NCBI GenBank assembly: GCA_002709955.1
Contig: PAQY01000002.1
Coordinates: forward strand, 418,448-482,447
Length of the DNA stretch: 64,000 bases
Source of the DNA: Rhodospirillaceae bacterium
GTDB taxonomy: Bacteria; Pseudomonadota; Alphaproteobacteria; UBA8366; Aestuariispiraceae
Direction: 5' to 3'
Program-made: the position numbers and the translations under genes
In this document: positions 38,855 to 48,150 of the stretch, piece by piece
Numbering within the stretch: position 1 is the stretch's first letter
Layout of the letters: the number at the start of each line of letters is the position of its first letter
The notes under the pieces: model-generated
What the model was told of the DNA's origin: nothing
The model's input: only the letters and a program-made list of their open reading frames with translations
Databases searched by the model: none

Positions 38855-40372
38855 ATGCCGCGTATCGCCATTGGCGGGTTTCAGCATGAAACAAATACTT
38901 TCGCGCCGGTAAAGGCAGATTTCAAAGCCTTTGAAGAGCCAGGCGGCTGGCCTGGACTGGTGCGGGGGGAGGCGCTGTTTCCCGCCGTGGATGGTGTCCA
39001 TATTCCCGTTACCGGGGCACTGGATATCTTGCGCCAAGCGGGGGCGGATATCATCCCGTTATGCTGGTCCGCCGCGACCCCTTCCGCCCATGTAACGCAG
39101 GATGCATTTGAGCGGATAACGGAAATGATGCTGGCGGATCTGGCTGTGGCCTATCGCGCGGGGCTGGATGGATTGTATCTGGATCTGCATGGCGCGATGG
39201 TCTGTGATCATCTGCAGGATGGGGAAGGGGAATTGCTGCGTCGCATCAGGGCGCTGGTCGGGCCCGACCTGCCTATTGCAGTCAGTTTGGACCTGCATGC
39301 CAATATTACACAGGCAATGGTGCACCATGCCGATGTGCTGGATATCTATCGGACCTATCCCCATGTCGATATGGGGGAAACCGGGGCGCGCACAGCGACG
39401 CATTTGCTTAAAATGATCGCCCAGGGGGGCCGCCCGGCAAAAGCCTTTCGACGCACGGCGTACCTTATCCCATTGAATTTTGGCTGTACGGATATTGAAC
39501 CGCCGAAGAATTTGTATGGTTCCGTGCTGCCCAGTCTTTTGGCGGGTGACACGAAACTGATGGCACTGGCATTGGCGATGGGCTTTCCCCTGTCAGACAT
39601 TGCTGAAATCGGACCGGGCCTTGTGGCCTATGGGGCCGATCAGGCGGCGGCAGACCGTGCGGCCGATGCCCTGATGGATCAGATGGTTCAGCACGAGGCC
39701 GGGTTTGGGGACCGTATCTGGCGACCAGCAGAGGCGATCGAGCATGCCAAAGCGCTGTTACAGCAACGGGGAGCAGGCCCGGTCGTGTTAGCCGATACGC
39801 AGGATAATCCAGGCGGTGGTGGGCCCGGCGATACGACAGGCATGCTGCGCGCGCTTTTGTCTGGTGGCGCAGGACAGGTGCCCGGTGGCGCGACAATAGG
39901 CGTGTTCAATGACCCTGAAACAGCCCAGCGCGCCCATCGCCACGCGGTTGGGGCGGTTGTGGATTTTGACCTTGGGGGAAAGCTGTTTCCCGGGGATAGC
40001 CCGATATCGGGACCGTTTGAAATCAGGGCCTTAGGCAATGGCGCCTTTACCGGCACAGGACCCATGTGGGGCGGCGCGCGCTATCAGATGGGCCCCTATG
40101 TGCGTCTGCACCGCGATGGTGTCGATATCGTTGTCGCGTCGCGACCGGAACAGGCGGGCGATCAATCCATGTTTCGCCATGTTGGGATAGAGCCGTCACA
40201 GACCGGCATTCTGGTCGTAAAAAGCTCCGTCCATTTTCGCGCCGATTCCGCCCCCTTGGCCCGTGCAGTGTTGACCGTTGCCGCACCGGGCCCCGTCTAT
40301 GCAGATCCAGGCAGCCTGGATTTCAAAAACATCCGCCCCGGCCTTCGCCTGCGGCCTGGGCAACCAGATTAG
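38855..40372 (+). CDS. M81 family metallopeptidase (MlrC-like)
   Basis: The 505-residue product belongs to the MlrC family, named for a microcystin-degrading peptidase but widespread in bacteria that do not meet microcystin. Family landmarks are GGFQHETNTFAP at the N-terminus, SLDLHANIT and TYPHVDMGETG, which carry the zinc ligands, and DTQDNPGGGGPGDTTG. The ATG at 38855 is preceded by GTGAGGA. Such enzymes probably cleave unusual peptides or ureido/hydantoin-like compounds; the substrate here is unknown. Its stop overlaps the convergent gene by four bases. Confidence 0.9.
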   Translation: MPRIAIGGFQHETNTFAPVKADFKAFEEPGGWPGLVRGEALFPAVDGVHIPVTGALDILRQAGADIIPLCWSAATPSAHVTQDAFERITEMMLADLAVAYRAGLDGLYLDLHGAMVCDHLQDGEGELLRRIRALVGPDLPIAVSLDLHANITQAMVHHADVLDIYRTYPHVDMGETGARTATHLLKMIAQGGRPAKAFRRTAYLIPLNFGCTDIEPPKNLYGSVLPSLLAGDTKLMALALAMGFPLSDIAEIGPGLVAYGADQAAADRAADALMDQMVQHEAGFGDRIWRPAEAIEHAKALLQQRGAGPVVLADTQDNPGGGGPGDTTGMLRALLSGGAGQVPGGATIGVFNDPETAQRAHRHAVGAVVDFDLGGKLFPGDSPISGPFEIRALGNGAFTGTGPMWGGARYQMGPYVRLHRDGVDIVVASRPEQAGDQSMFRHVGIEPSQTGILVVKSSVHFRADSAPLARAVLTVAAPGPVYADPGSLDFKNIRPGLRLRPGQPD

Positions 40373-41157
40373 AACAGTCGGCGTTTTTCCAGCAGCAGTT
40401 GGACAATTCTGTCCATGTGCCCCGCTGTGTCGGATGAATGCAGGGACGCGCACAGATTGGCGGCTGTGGGGGTGGGCAATTTGTCTTTTTGGACAGCCCC
40501 TTGAAGGGCGTCCAGGGCGGGTCCGCCGCCGCTGGCGATATCGCACAACACCAGCGGGCTTAGGGCCCCCACCGAATTTATGCGGCCAAAACGGGTGATG
40601 GTATCCAGGGACGTCAGAAATTTTGGACCGACAATTTGCTGGGCGATCTTATCTGGCGCGACCTCGTTTAAGATACTTTCCGTTGCATGGATCAGGAAGG
40701 GCAGAACAGGATCACCCTTTCTGAACAGGCAAGCAGCGTTGTGAATATTGCGCCAGGTCTTTAATCGCTTGCCGACATCGGTATCGACCCATAATTCACG
40801 CCCAAAGGCATTGGAGTCCGGGATGCTGTCGATTTCCAGTAAGTCTGGTGCGAAAACCAGCAAATCCGCATCAAACCAGACGGCACGGTCATAGCCATTG
40901 CTCAACGCATCGCGCAGCAATACCAGCCGCGCCAGATCCGCCTGAATGGGCAGATGGTCCTGAAGTTTCAGGCGCAGATCATCTGGCAGCAGGTCAAAGA
41001 TTTCATCGCCCAGAAACCGGTAGTCATATCCCCGTTGTTCGGTCCAGCGGCGCACGCTGTCAACGCAGGGGCCGATCCAGCCGCGCAGGACCTGGAAGTT
41101 ATGGCTTTGCAGAATGATGGTCCTGGATGCCGCCACGGCTAAACGCTCAATCGGCAC
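40369..41157 (-). CDS. glycosyltransferase-like protein with DxD motif
   Basis: The 262-residue product resembles short GT-A-fold glycosyltransferases that act on nucleotide sugars. DAD at residues 96-98 in AVWFDADLLVF is the metal/sugar-nucleotide motif, and YDYRFLGDEIF and the NIHNAACLFRKGDP segment fit. No membrane segment or signal peptide is seen. The start is a GTG at 41157 inside the end of xth, suggesting translational coupling; no clear ribosome site precedes it. The acceptor is unknown. Confidence 0.6.
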   Translation of the reverse strand: MPIERLAVAASRTIILQSHNFQVLRGWIGPCVDSVRRWTEQRGYDYRFLGDEIFDLLPDDLRLKLQDHLPIQADLARLVLLRDALSNGYDRAVWFDADLLVFAPDLLEIDSIPDSNAFGRELWVDTDVGKRLKTWRNIHNAACLFRKGDPVLPFLIHATESILNEVAPDKIAQQIVGPKFLTSLDTITRFGRINSVGALSPLVLCDIASGGGPALDALQGAVQKDKLPTPTAANLCASLHSSDTAGHMDRIVQLLLEKRRLF

Positions 41158-41930
41158 CAGACAGGGGTATGATCCGACGGCTTTTCCTTGCCGCGCGGGC
41201 TCTTATCAATATCGCATTCTTCCAGCATATCCGCTGCGCGGGGCGACAACAGCAGGTGATCGATGCGCAATCCTTCATCCTTTTGCCAGCGACCCTTTAC
41301 ATAATCCCAATAGGAATAGCGGTGGGCTTCATGGGGATGCAGCGCGCGATAGGCTTCGGTCAGGCCCAGATTCAGCAACTGGCGGAATCGGTTGCGGCTT
41401 TCCGGTTGGCACAGGGCGTCATCGGCCCAGCCTTCGGGATCATAAATATCATCATCGGTTGGGCAAACATTGTAATCGCCCCCCAGGACGGCGGGTATTT
41501 CCATGGGCAGGATCGTGTCGCGGGCATGGGCGACCAGACGATCCATCCAGCGCAGCTTATAGGGAAATTTGTCCCCCTCATCGACAGGATTGCCATTGGG
41601 CAGATAGATGGAGGCAACCCGTACCCCCTTGATCGTTGCTTCGATATAGCGGGCCTGTTCGTCGCCATCATCCTGGCCTGGTAATTGGGGCAATCCGCGG
41701 CGCACATCTTCAATGGCATGGCGCGATAGAATGGCAACACCGTTATAGGTCTTTTGCCCGTGGACTTCCGCCTGATAGCCCAATGCATCCAGTTCCAGGC
41801 GCGGAAAATCATCATCGACGCATTTCAATTCCTGCAACAGGACAACGTCGGGCTTGGCCTGTTCCAGCCACTCCGTAACACGGGGCAGGCGGGCCTTGAG
41901 AGAATTCACATTAAAGGTCGCGATCAACAT
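41139..41930 (-). CDS. xth: exodeoxyribonuclease III / AP endonuclease
   Basis: Exonuclease III repairs abasic sites and 3'-blocked ends in DNA. Catalytic residues of the family are present: Asn7 in FNVNS, Glu34 in LLQELKC, the GGDYNVCP motif and the terminal SDH at 252-254. The length of 263 residues is normal. It overlaps the glycosyltransferase-like gene by 19 bases and is divergent from the glutamine-synthetase-like operon. Confidence 0.95.
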   Translation of the reverse strand: MLIATFNVNSLKARLPRVTEWLEQAKPDVVLLQELKCVDDDFPRLELDALGYQAEVHGQKTYNGVAILSRHAIEDVRRGLPQLPGQDDGDEQARYIEATIKGVRVASIYLPNGNPVDEGDKFPYKLRWMDRLVAHARDTILPMEIPAVLGGDYNVCPTDDDIYDPEGWADDALCQPESRNRFRQLLNLGLTEAYRALHPHEAHRYSYWDYVKGRWQKDEGLRIDHLLLSPRAADMLEECDIDKSPRGKEKPSDHTPVWCRLSV

Positions 41931-42076
41931 GCGCGGACTATATCGCGCACCGCCTGGGATGGACAGACTTTCGCGACCGATCTGATTAAATTTTCTGTAA
42001 TTTCATAAACTGCGCCAAAGCGTGATAATTGGTCATGGACAAGACGGTATGGGTTAGGACTTAATATCCATATGGT

Positions 42077-42123
42077 GCATTGCAGCAATGCTTGGGATCG
42101 TTGTTATGGGGCGTTTTAAAACG
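42077..42123 (+). promoter_or_regulatory. two palindromes upstream of the glutamine-synthetase-like operon
   Basis: GCATTGC-A-GCAATGC (42077-42091) and CGTTTTAAAACG (42112-42123) are perfect dyads in the space before the operon. They may be binding sites; no regulator gene lies beside them. Confidence 0.35.
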
Positions 42124-42171
42124 TGAACGGGCTTGTGATGTATTCTTTTGCGCTTGTCTGAATGGGGGCGA

Positions 42172-42198
42172 CAGGATTAGACAAATTGTCATGTCCTG
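42172..42198 (+). promoter_or_regulatory. 27-bp interrupted dyad, candidate operator
   Basis: CAGGA and GACAA on the left mirror TTGTC and TCCTG on the right around position 42185, giving ten matched pairs in a 27-base element with 3-base unmatched spacers. It lies 30-56 bases before the ligase start, a usual place for a repressor or activator site of the LacI, GntR or LysR kind. Confidence 0.5.
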
Positions 42199-42227
42199 AC
42201 TCAAAATCATAAAAAGCGAGTGTGTCG

Positions 42228-43592
42228 ATGCCTGGGAATTTATCATTTGAAGATTTGAAGTCCGCCGTTCAACGCGGGGAGATTGATACCGTGTTGGCCT
42301 GTATCGTTGATATGCAGGGCCGCCTGATGGGCAAGCGCTTCCAGGCAGAGTTCTTCGTGGAAAGCGGTTGGAACGAAACACACGGCTGTAACTATCTTCT
42401 GGCAACAGATTTAGAGATGGAAACGGTTCAGGGCTATGCGTCGACCAATTGGGCCGCAGGCTATGGTGATTACACTTTCAAGCCGGATCTGACGACATTG
42501 CGTCATGTTCCCTGGCTGGAGGGAACTGCCCTGGTTCTGTGCGATGTGCAGGATCATCACCATAATGATATCGCCCATTCCCCCCGCGCTATTTTGAAAA
42601 AGCAAGTGGCGCGCCTGAAGGATATGGGGTTTCAGGCATTCATGGCGACAGAGCTGGAATTCTTCCTGTTCGAACCCTCCTATGAGGAAGCGGCGGAAAG
42701 CGGCTATCGCGGGTTGCAGACGATCAGCAACTATAATGAGGATTACCACATCTTCCAGACCACGAAGGAAGAGCATGTCATGCGGGCGATCCGCACAGGC
42801 TTGCAGGGTGCCGGTATCCCCGTTGAAAATTCCAAGGGTGAGGCGGATGCGGGCCAGGAAGAAATCAATGTGCATTACTCCGATGCCCTGGATACCGCTG
42901 ACAATCATGCCTTTGTCAAAAACGCCTGTAAGGAAATTGCCTGGACGCGCGGGCGCGCACTGACCTTTCTGGCGAAATGGCACACGGATAGGGCGGGGAA
43001 TTCCAGCCATGTGCATCAGTCACTTTGGAACCTGGATGGCACGTCCGCATTTTATGACCCCAAGGCCCCGATGGGAATGTCGGACCTGATGCGCCATTAC
43101 ATGGCCGGCCTGTTGGCCCATGCCAGTGATATCACGCTGTTCCTGGCCCCCTATGTGAACAGTTACAAACGGTTCCAGGAAGGAACCTTTGCGCCCACCA
43201 AGGCGATCTGGTCCCGCGACAATCGCACGGCGGGGTATCGGCTGTGTGGAGAAGGCACCAAGGGCATTCGTGTTGAATGTCGCGTTGGCGGGGCGGATTT
43301 GAACCCCTATCTGGCGATGTCTGCCCTTTTGGCGGCGGGGATCGATGGCATTGAACGCAAGCTGGAACTGGAAGAGCCCTATACGGGGGATGCCTATAAG
43401 GGGCGCAAGCTGCGGCATATTCCCAATAATCTGCGCGATGCCATGGCGGTCACCAACAAGTCCAAAATGCTGCGGGCGGCCTTTGGCGATGGGGTGATCG
43501 ATCATTATCTGCGCGCGGCGGATTGGGAATTGTCTGAATACAATAGGTGTGTCACAGACTGGGAAGTCGCACGCGGCTTCGAAAGGGCCTAA
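42228..43592 (+). CDS. glutamine-synthetase-like gamma-glutamyl-amine ligase
   Basis: The 454-residue product belongs to the glutamine synthetase superfamily, nearer to the PuuA/IpuC/GlnT-like group than to nitrogen-assimilating GlnA. FMATELEFFLFEP and the HVHQSLW loop form the ATP/metal site, and RVECRVGGADLNPYLAMSA near the C-terminus replaces the RIE.R.PD...NPYLA of GlnA. Enzymes of this group join glutamate to an amine or amino alcohol. It starts a tight operon with aldehyde and alcohol dehydrogenases, which points to catabolism of an amino alcohol such as ethanolamine. The ATG at 42228 is preferred over the GTG at 42222, but both lack a strong ribosome site. Confidence 0.8.
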   Translation: MPGNLSFEDLKSAVQRGEIDTVLACIVDMQGRLMGKRFQAEFFVESGWNETHGCNYLLATDLEMETVQGYASTNWAAGYGDYTFKPDLTTLRHVPWLEGTALVLCDVQDHHHNDIAHSPRAILKKQVARLKDMGFQAFMATELEFFLFEPSYEEAAESGYRGLQTISNYNEDYHIFQTTKEEHVMRAIRTGLQGAGIPVENSKGEADAGQEEINVHYSDALDTADNHAFVKNACKEIAWTRGRALTFLAKWHTDRAGNSSHVHQSLWNLDGTSAFYDPKAPMGMSDLMRHYMAGLLAHASDITLFLAPYVNSYKRFQEGTFAPTKAIWSRDNRTAGYRLCGEGTKGIRVECRVGGADLNPYLAMSALLAAGIDGIERKLELEEPYTGDAYKGRKLRHIPNNLRDAMAVTNKSKMLRAAFGDGVIDHYLRAADWELSEYNRCVTDWEVARGFERA

Positions 43593-43598
43593 ATCAGC

Positions 43599-44981
43599 AT
43601 GTCTCAAACTATTCAGTGTATCTCTCCGATAGACGGTTCCGTCTTTGCGGAGCGCCCGGTTCTGTCCCTTGAGGCGGCAAAATCGGCAATTAAGAATGCC
43701 CGGAAGGCCCAAAAGGATTGGGCGGCGAGACCGCTGCAGGATCGGATTGATCTGGTCCGCGCCGGGGTCGCCCGCCTGGGGGAGATGTCCGATCAAATCG
43801 TGCCGGAATTGGCGCATATGATGGGGCGCCCAATACGCTATGGCGGTGAGTTTCGCGGTGTGGATGAGCGCGCCAGTTATATGGCCGATATTGCAGCCGA
43901 CAGCCTGGCACCCATGGTTGTTGAGGAGAGTGATCGTTTCGAGCGGCGTATCCTGCGCGAGCCCCACGGGCTGGTCCTCGTGATTGCGCCCTGGAATTAC
44001 CCCTATATGACCGCGATTAACACGGTTGCACCTGCGCTGATTGCAGGAAATGCGGTGATGTTGAAGCATGCCAGCCAAACCCTTTTGGTGGGGGAGCGTA
44101 TGGTCGCTGCCTTTACCGCTGCGGGCGTTCCAGCAGCCGTGTTCCAGAATGTGTTTCTGGATCATCAGACCACAGCGGATCTGATCGCGGACAGGCAGTT
44201 CAATTTCGTGAATTTCACCGGATCTGTTGGCGGGGGGCAGGCAATTGAACGCGCTGCGGCGGGAACGTTCACCGGATTGGGGCTTGAGCTGGGCGGCAAA
44301 GACCCAGGCTATGTGATGGAAGATGCCAATCTGGAGGCTGCTGTCGATACCCTTATCGATGGGGCGATGTTCAATTCCGGTCAGTGCTGTTGCGGGATAG
44401 AGCGGATTTACGTGGCAGAGCCATTGTTTGATGCCTTCGTGGAGAAGGCTGTTGCCATTGTTTCCGGCTATACGCTTGGGAACCCGCTCAATCCCGAAAC
44501 CACGCTGGGCCCAATGGCACACAGGCGGTTTGCGGCAGAAGTTCGCGCCCAGACACAAGACGCCCTTGAAAAAGGGGCCCGTGCCCTGATCGACCCGACC
44601 TTGTTTCCACAGGATGACGGCGGCGCGTATCTGATGCCTCAGATTCTGGTCGATGTGACCCATGACATGCGGGTAATGCGCGATGAAAGTTTCGGGCCCG
44701 TTGTTGGTATCATGAAGGTCAAGGATGATGCGGAAGCCATCGCGTTAATGAATGACAGCGAATTTGGTCTGACCGCGTCTTTGTGGACCCAGGATGTCAC
44801 CCGCGCGGCGGCCCTTGGTGCACAGATTGAAACCGGTACCGTGTTTATGAATCGCGCTGATTATCTGGATCCTGGTCTGTGCTGGACCGGATGCAAAAAC
44901 ACCGGGCGTGGCGGGGCCTTATCGATCATCGGGTATCAGTCTCTGACCCGTCCGAAATCTTACCATTTAAAGAAAGCTTAA
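43599..44981 (+). CDS. NAD(P)-dependent aldehyde dehydrogenase
   Basis: The 460-residue product is an aldehyde dehydrogenase superfamily member. Catalytic residues are Asn133 (APWNYP), Glu230 (LELGGKDP) and Cys264 within FNSGQCCCG, all intact. It begins six bases after the ligase and four bases before the alcohol dehydrogenase. In a gamma-glutamylation route it would oxidise the gamma-glutamyl aldehyde to the acid. The exact substrate is inferred only from the neighbours. Confidence 0.9.
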   Translation: MSQTIQCISPIDGSVFAERPVLSLEAAKSAIKNARKAQKDWAARPLQDRIDLVRAGVARLGEMSDQIVPELAHMMGRPIRYGGEFRGVDERASYMADIAADSLAPMVVEESDRFERRILREPHGLVLVIAPWNYPYMTAINTVAPALIAGNAVMLKHASQTLLVGERMVAAFTAAGVPAAVFQNVFLDHQTTADLIADRQFNFVNFTGSVGGGQAIERAAAGTFTGLGLELGGKDPGYVMEDANLEAAVDTLIDGAMFNSGQCCCGIERIYVAEPLFDAFVEKAVAIVSGYTLGNPLNPETTLGPMAHRRFAAEVRAQTQDALEKGARALIDPTLFPQDDGGAYLMPQILVDVTHDMRVMRDESFGPVVGIMKVKDDAEAIALMNDSEFGLTASLWTQDVTRAAALGAQIETGTVFMNRADYLDPGLCWTGCKNTGRGGALSIIGYQSLTRPKSYHLKKA

Positions 44982-44984
44982 ACC

Positions 44985-46142
44985 ATGAGCATCACAGCCA
45001 ATTGGTCTTACCCTACCGCCATTAAGTTTGGTGCCGGCCGCATAGCGGACCTGGCGGAATCCTGTCGTGCAGCGGGAATGTTGCGCCCCTTGCTGGTCAC
45101 GGATCGCGGGCTTGCCAATATGCCCATCACACAGAATGCGCTGGATCGCCTGAATGAGGCTGGTCTGGGTCGTGCCTTGTTCTCTGAGGTCGATCCAAAC
45201 CCGACAGATGCCAATCTGGAAGCCGGAATCAAGGCGTTTCGGGCGGGGGATCACGATGGCGTTGTTGCCTTTGGCGGGGGGTCTGGTCTGGACATTGGCA
45301 AGTTGATCGCCTTTCAGGCGGGTCAGACGCGCCCAGTCTGGGATTTTGAAGATATTGGCGATTATTGGACACGGGCAGATGCTGCTGCGATCTATCCAAT
45401 CGTTGCGGTGCCAACGACGGCGGGGACTGGGTCGGAAGTTGGGCGCGCTGGTGTCGTGACCAATAGCGAAAAGCAGGTCAAATCGGTGATCTTCCATCCT
45501 AAAATGCTGCCGACCGTCGTGATATCAGACCCGGCACTGACGGTTGGCTTGCCACCTGTCCTGACCGCGGGAACGGGATTGGATGCCTTCATCCATTGTC
45601 TGGAGGCCTATTGCTCCCCGTTTTATCACCCGATGTCTGAGGGCATCGCGGTTGAGGGCATGCGCCTGGTCAAAGAAAATCTGCTGCGGGCCTATAAGGA
45701 TGGGTCGGATATTGAAGCACGGGGGCATATGATGTCTGCCGCCGCTATGGGGGCTGTTGCCTTTCAGAAAGGCCTGGGCGGGATACACAGCCTGTCGCAT
45801 CCAACAGGCGTGCTTTATCATACCCACCATGGCCTGACGAACGCGGTCTATATGCCTTACGTGCTGATGCACAATCGCAGCGCCATTGAGGATAAGATCA
45901 ACCGTTTGTCGGCCTGGCTGGATATTTCCGGCGGGTTTGATGGGTTTATGCAATGGGTGTTGGATTTCCGTGCAAAACTGGCAATTCCGGAGACATCCAA
46001 GGCATTGGGCATCGATGATGCACAATTCCATCGCATGGCGGAAATGGCTGTTGTTGATCCAACGGCTGGGGGGAATCCCATTCCCCTGAGCGTGGCGGAT
46101 TGTGAAACCCTGTATCAGCGTGCCTATGATGGGGAAGTATAG
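44985..46142 (+). CDS. iron-containing alcohol dehydrogenase
   Basis: The 385-residue product belongs to the type III, iron-dependent alcohol dehydrogenases. The NAD-binding FGGGSGLDIGK and PTTAGTGSEV motifs and the metal-site histidines in DAFIHCLEAY, GIHSLSHPTG and HTHHGLTNA are present. It lies in the operon between aldehyde dehydrogenase and LysE-type genes with gaps of zero to three bases. It would oxidise an alcohol group to the aldehyde that the preceding enzyme uses. Confidence 0.92.
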   Translation: MSITANWSYPTAIKFGAGRIADLAESCRAAGMLRPLLVTDRGLANMPITQNALDRLNEAGLGRALFSEVDPNPTDANLEAGIKAFRAGDHDGVVAFGGGSGLDIGKLIAFQAGQTRPVWDFEDIGDYWTRADAAAIYPIVAVPTTAGTGSEVGRAGVVTNSEKQVKSVIFHPKMLPTVVISDPALTVGLPPVLTAGTGLDAFIHCLEAYCSPFYHPMSEGIAVEGMRLVKENLLRAYKDGSDIEARGHMMSAAAMGAVAFQKGLGGIHSLSHPTGVLYHTHHGLTNAVYMPYVLMHNRSAIEDKINRLSAWLDISGGFDGFMQWVLDFRAKLAIPETSKALGIDDAQFHRMAEMAVVDPTAGGNPIPLSVADCETLYQRAYDGEV

Positions 46143-46733
46143 GTGCTGACATTCGCCGCAGCGGTATTTTTCCTGATCATCACACCGGGTCCAGGTGTTC
46201 TGTCAACGGCGGGCGTCGGTGCCAGCTATGGGCCCGGGGCGGGGACCAGATATCTGCTGGGGTTATGGCTTGGCACCAATCTGGTCGCGCTGGCGGTCGT
46301 ATCAGGTATGGCGGCCGTTATCCTGGCCGATCCGCGCATTCGCACCGTTCTGCTATTCGCATCGGCGGCCTATCTGCTGTATCTGGCGGCCAAGATTGCC
46401 TTTGCCGGGTCAAAAATTGCGTTTATCCAGCGCAGCAAACCGCCGGGCATTGTTGGTGGATTGGCATTGCAGGCAATCAATCCAAAGGCTTATGCGGTCA
46501 ATACAGCGCTGTTTACTGGTTTCGCCTTTATGCCCGACAGTACCTTGACGGAAACCCTGATCAAATTTGCCATTATGAATGCGATCTGGGTTCCGATTCA
46601 TTTTCTATGGCTTTGGGCGGGTGTTACCCTGCACCGGTTGGACCTGTCAGACCGCACACAATTCATCATCAATGTGGCGATGGCCCTATCGATGCTGACC
46701 GTGGTCGGACTGGCGGTGTATTCCCAACTTTAG
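46143..46733 (+). CDS. LysE family translocator
   Basis: The 196-residue membrane protein has about six hydrophobic segments. The N-terminal FFLIITPGPGVLSTAGVGASYGPGAGTRYLLG region is the LysE/RhtB signature. Members export amino acids or related compounds. The GTG start follows the alcohol dehydrogenase stop directly, so it belongs to the same operon. In this setting it may export an amino acid or excess product; this is a guess. Confidence 0.88.
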   Translation: MLTFAAAVFFLIITPGPGVLSTAGVGASYGPGAGTRYLLGLWLGTNLVALAVVSGMAAVILADPRIRTVLLFASAAYLLYLAAKIAFAGSKIAFIQRSKPPGIVGGLALQAINPKAYAVNTALFTGFAFMPDSTLTETLIKFAIMNAIWVPIHFLWLWAGVTLHRLDLSDRTQFIINVAMALSMLTVVGLAVYSQL

Positions 46734-46739
46734 TTGACG

Positions 46740-48140
46740 TTACGGATCGATCGGGCTGGGTGGAACACCACCGCTTTCGATAACCGTCCCGGCGGCGAAT
46801 AGCAGGTCTTCGCGATAGCGGGGCCCAACCAATTGCACCCCAAGCGGGGCCGTTCCGCTGAACCCGGTGCTGACCGTCAGGGCAGGCACCCCAAAAAAGG
46901 GCAGGGCGACCTGGGTTAATTGTGCCTCAAACACGCGATCAAACCCTGCGGGCGACGATACATCCAATTGATCGGGGAAAGGTGGTTCCGTTGAAACAGG
47001 CAGCAGGACAATCGGGTTTTCCTGCAAGAAAACCTGCCATTCACGGACCAACCGGGCGCGTAATTGCAGCGCATCCATCACGGAATTGAAATCAGGCACG
47101 CCGCCATGGCGTTCCAGTTGCGCATAGACGAATTTGGAATCCGCCTCATCCTCTTTCTCCAGGGCCTTCAGGGCGCCACGTTTGAATTCCGAAAGCCACA
47201 AGGTCACCTGAGCTGCGACAGCGGCGCGCAAGGGTGGGCAGGGACCTTCGACCACATCCCATCCGGCATTGCTCAATTGATCGGCGGCCTTGCGTAGGGC
47301 GGCAGCGACATCCGGGTGAATAGATGTATTCTCCGGTGCGCTGGCCAGAACCACACGCTTTGGCAAATCCGGCATTGCTGCTGGGGCAGGGACATACCAG
47401 CTATCGCGAATATCCGGCGCACTCATCGCTTTAAAACCAAGCTCTAAATCTTTGATTGTGCGCGCAATTGGGCCGGATACAGCCATTAATTGTCCGCCAA
47501 TATGACGATCGGGGGCGGTGAAGTTCATGGCGGGAACCCGTCCCACGGTCGGGCGCAGGCCATGAATGCCACAGGCATAGGCGGGATAGCGTATTGACCC
47601 TGCAATATCGGTCCCATGCGCCAGGGCACCGATCCCGGAGGCTACGGCTGCCGCCGCGCCTCCGGAAGATCCCCCCGGTGTCAGGGCTGGATCGCGCGGA
47701 TTCTTTGTTGCGCCATGCAGATTGTTCTTTGTGAACCAGCGCAGCGAGAAGGCGGGCGTATTGGTGCGACCGACGATAACCGCCCCGGCCTTGCGCAGAT
47801 TGGCGACAACGGGGCTGTCTTCCTGTGCAATTAGGTCTTTCTGCTGGATCAAGCCATTGGTTGTGGGATGGCCCTTTTGATCGACATTCACCTTCACCGT
47901 CACGGGCACCCCTGCAAGACAGCCCAGCGGGTCGCCTTTCGCAACGGCCTGGTCTATTGCTTTTGCCGCAGCCAAAGCTTCTTCTGGCATTTCTGTCACG
48001 ACGGCATTCAGCTTGGGATTAACCGCCGCCAGTCGCGCCAGCGCGCTTTCGGTCGCGGCCTGTGCCGAAAATGCGCCAGCCCGTATTCCAGACGACAGAT
48101 CAGCAGCAGACAATCGCCATAGATCGGCAGTATCGGTCAT
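46740..48140 (-). CDS. amidase (amidase-signature family)
   Basis: The 466-residue product is an amidase-signature hydrolase, a Ser-cisSer-Lys enzyme. The lysine is in VTVKVNVD and the serine pair in the glycine-rich GGSSGGAAAAVASG. The frame begins at 48206, but the ATG at 48140 follows AAGGA and gives the normal start. It is the second gene of a pair with the DAO-type oxidase (gap 10 bases) and is convergent with the LysE gene. It could cleave a gamma-glutamyl amide from the neighbouring operon, but amidases of this family are too diverse for a substrate call. Confidence 0.9.
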   Translation of the reverse strand: MTDTADLWRLSAADLSSGIRAGAFSAQAATESALARLAAVNPKLNAVVTEMPEEALAAAKAIDQAVAKGDPLGCLAGVPVTVKVNVDQKGHPTTNGLIQQKDLIAQEDSPVVANLRKAGAVIVGRTNTPAFSLRWFTKNNLHGATKNPRDPALTPGGSSGGAAAAVASGIGALAHGTDIAGSIRYPAYACGIHGLRPTVGRVPAMNFTAPDRHIGGQLMAVSGPIARTIKDLELGFKAMSAPDIRDSWYVPAPAAMPDLPKRVVLASAPENTSIHPDVAAALRKAADQLSNAGWDVVEGPCPPLRAAVAAQVTLWLSEFKRGALKALEKEDEADSKFVYAQLERHGGVPDFNSVMDALQLRARLVREWQVFLQENPIVLLPVSTEPPFPDQLDVSSPAGFDRVFEAQLTQVALPFFGVPALTVSTGFSGTAPLGVQLVGPRYREDLLFAAGTVIESGGVPPSPIDP

Positions 48141-48150
48141 ATGAAATCCT

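Noticed and set aside
42228-43592. Nitrogen-assimilating glutamine synthetase glnA
   Set aside because: The C-terminal motif differs from GlnA, glnB is absent, and the neighbours are dehydrogenases.
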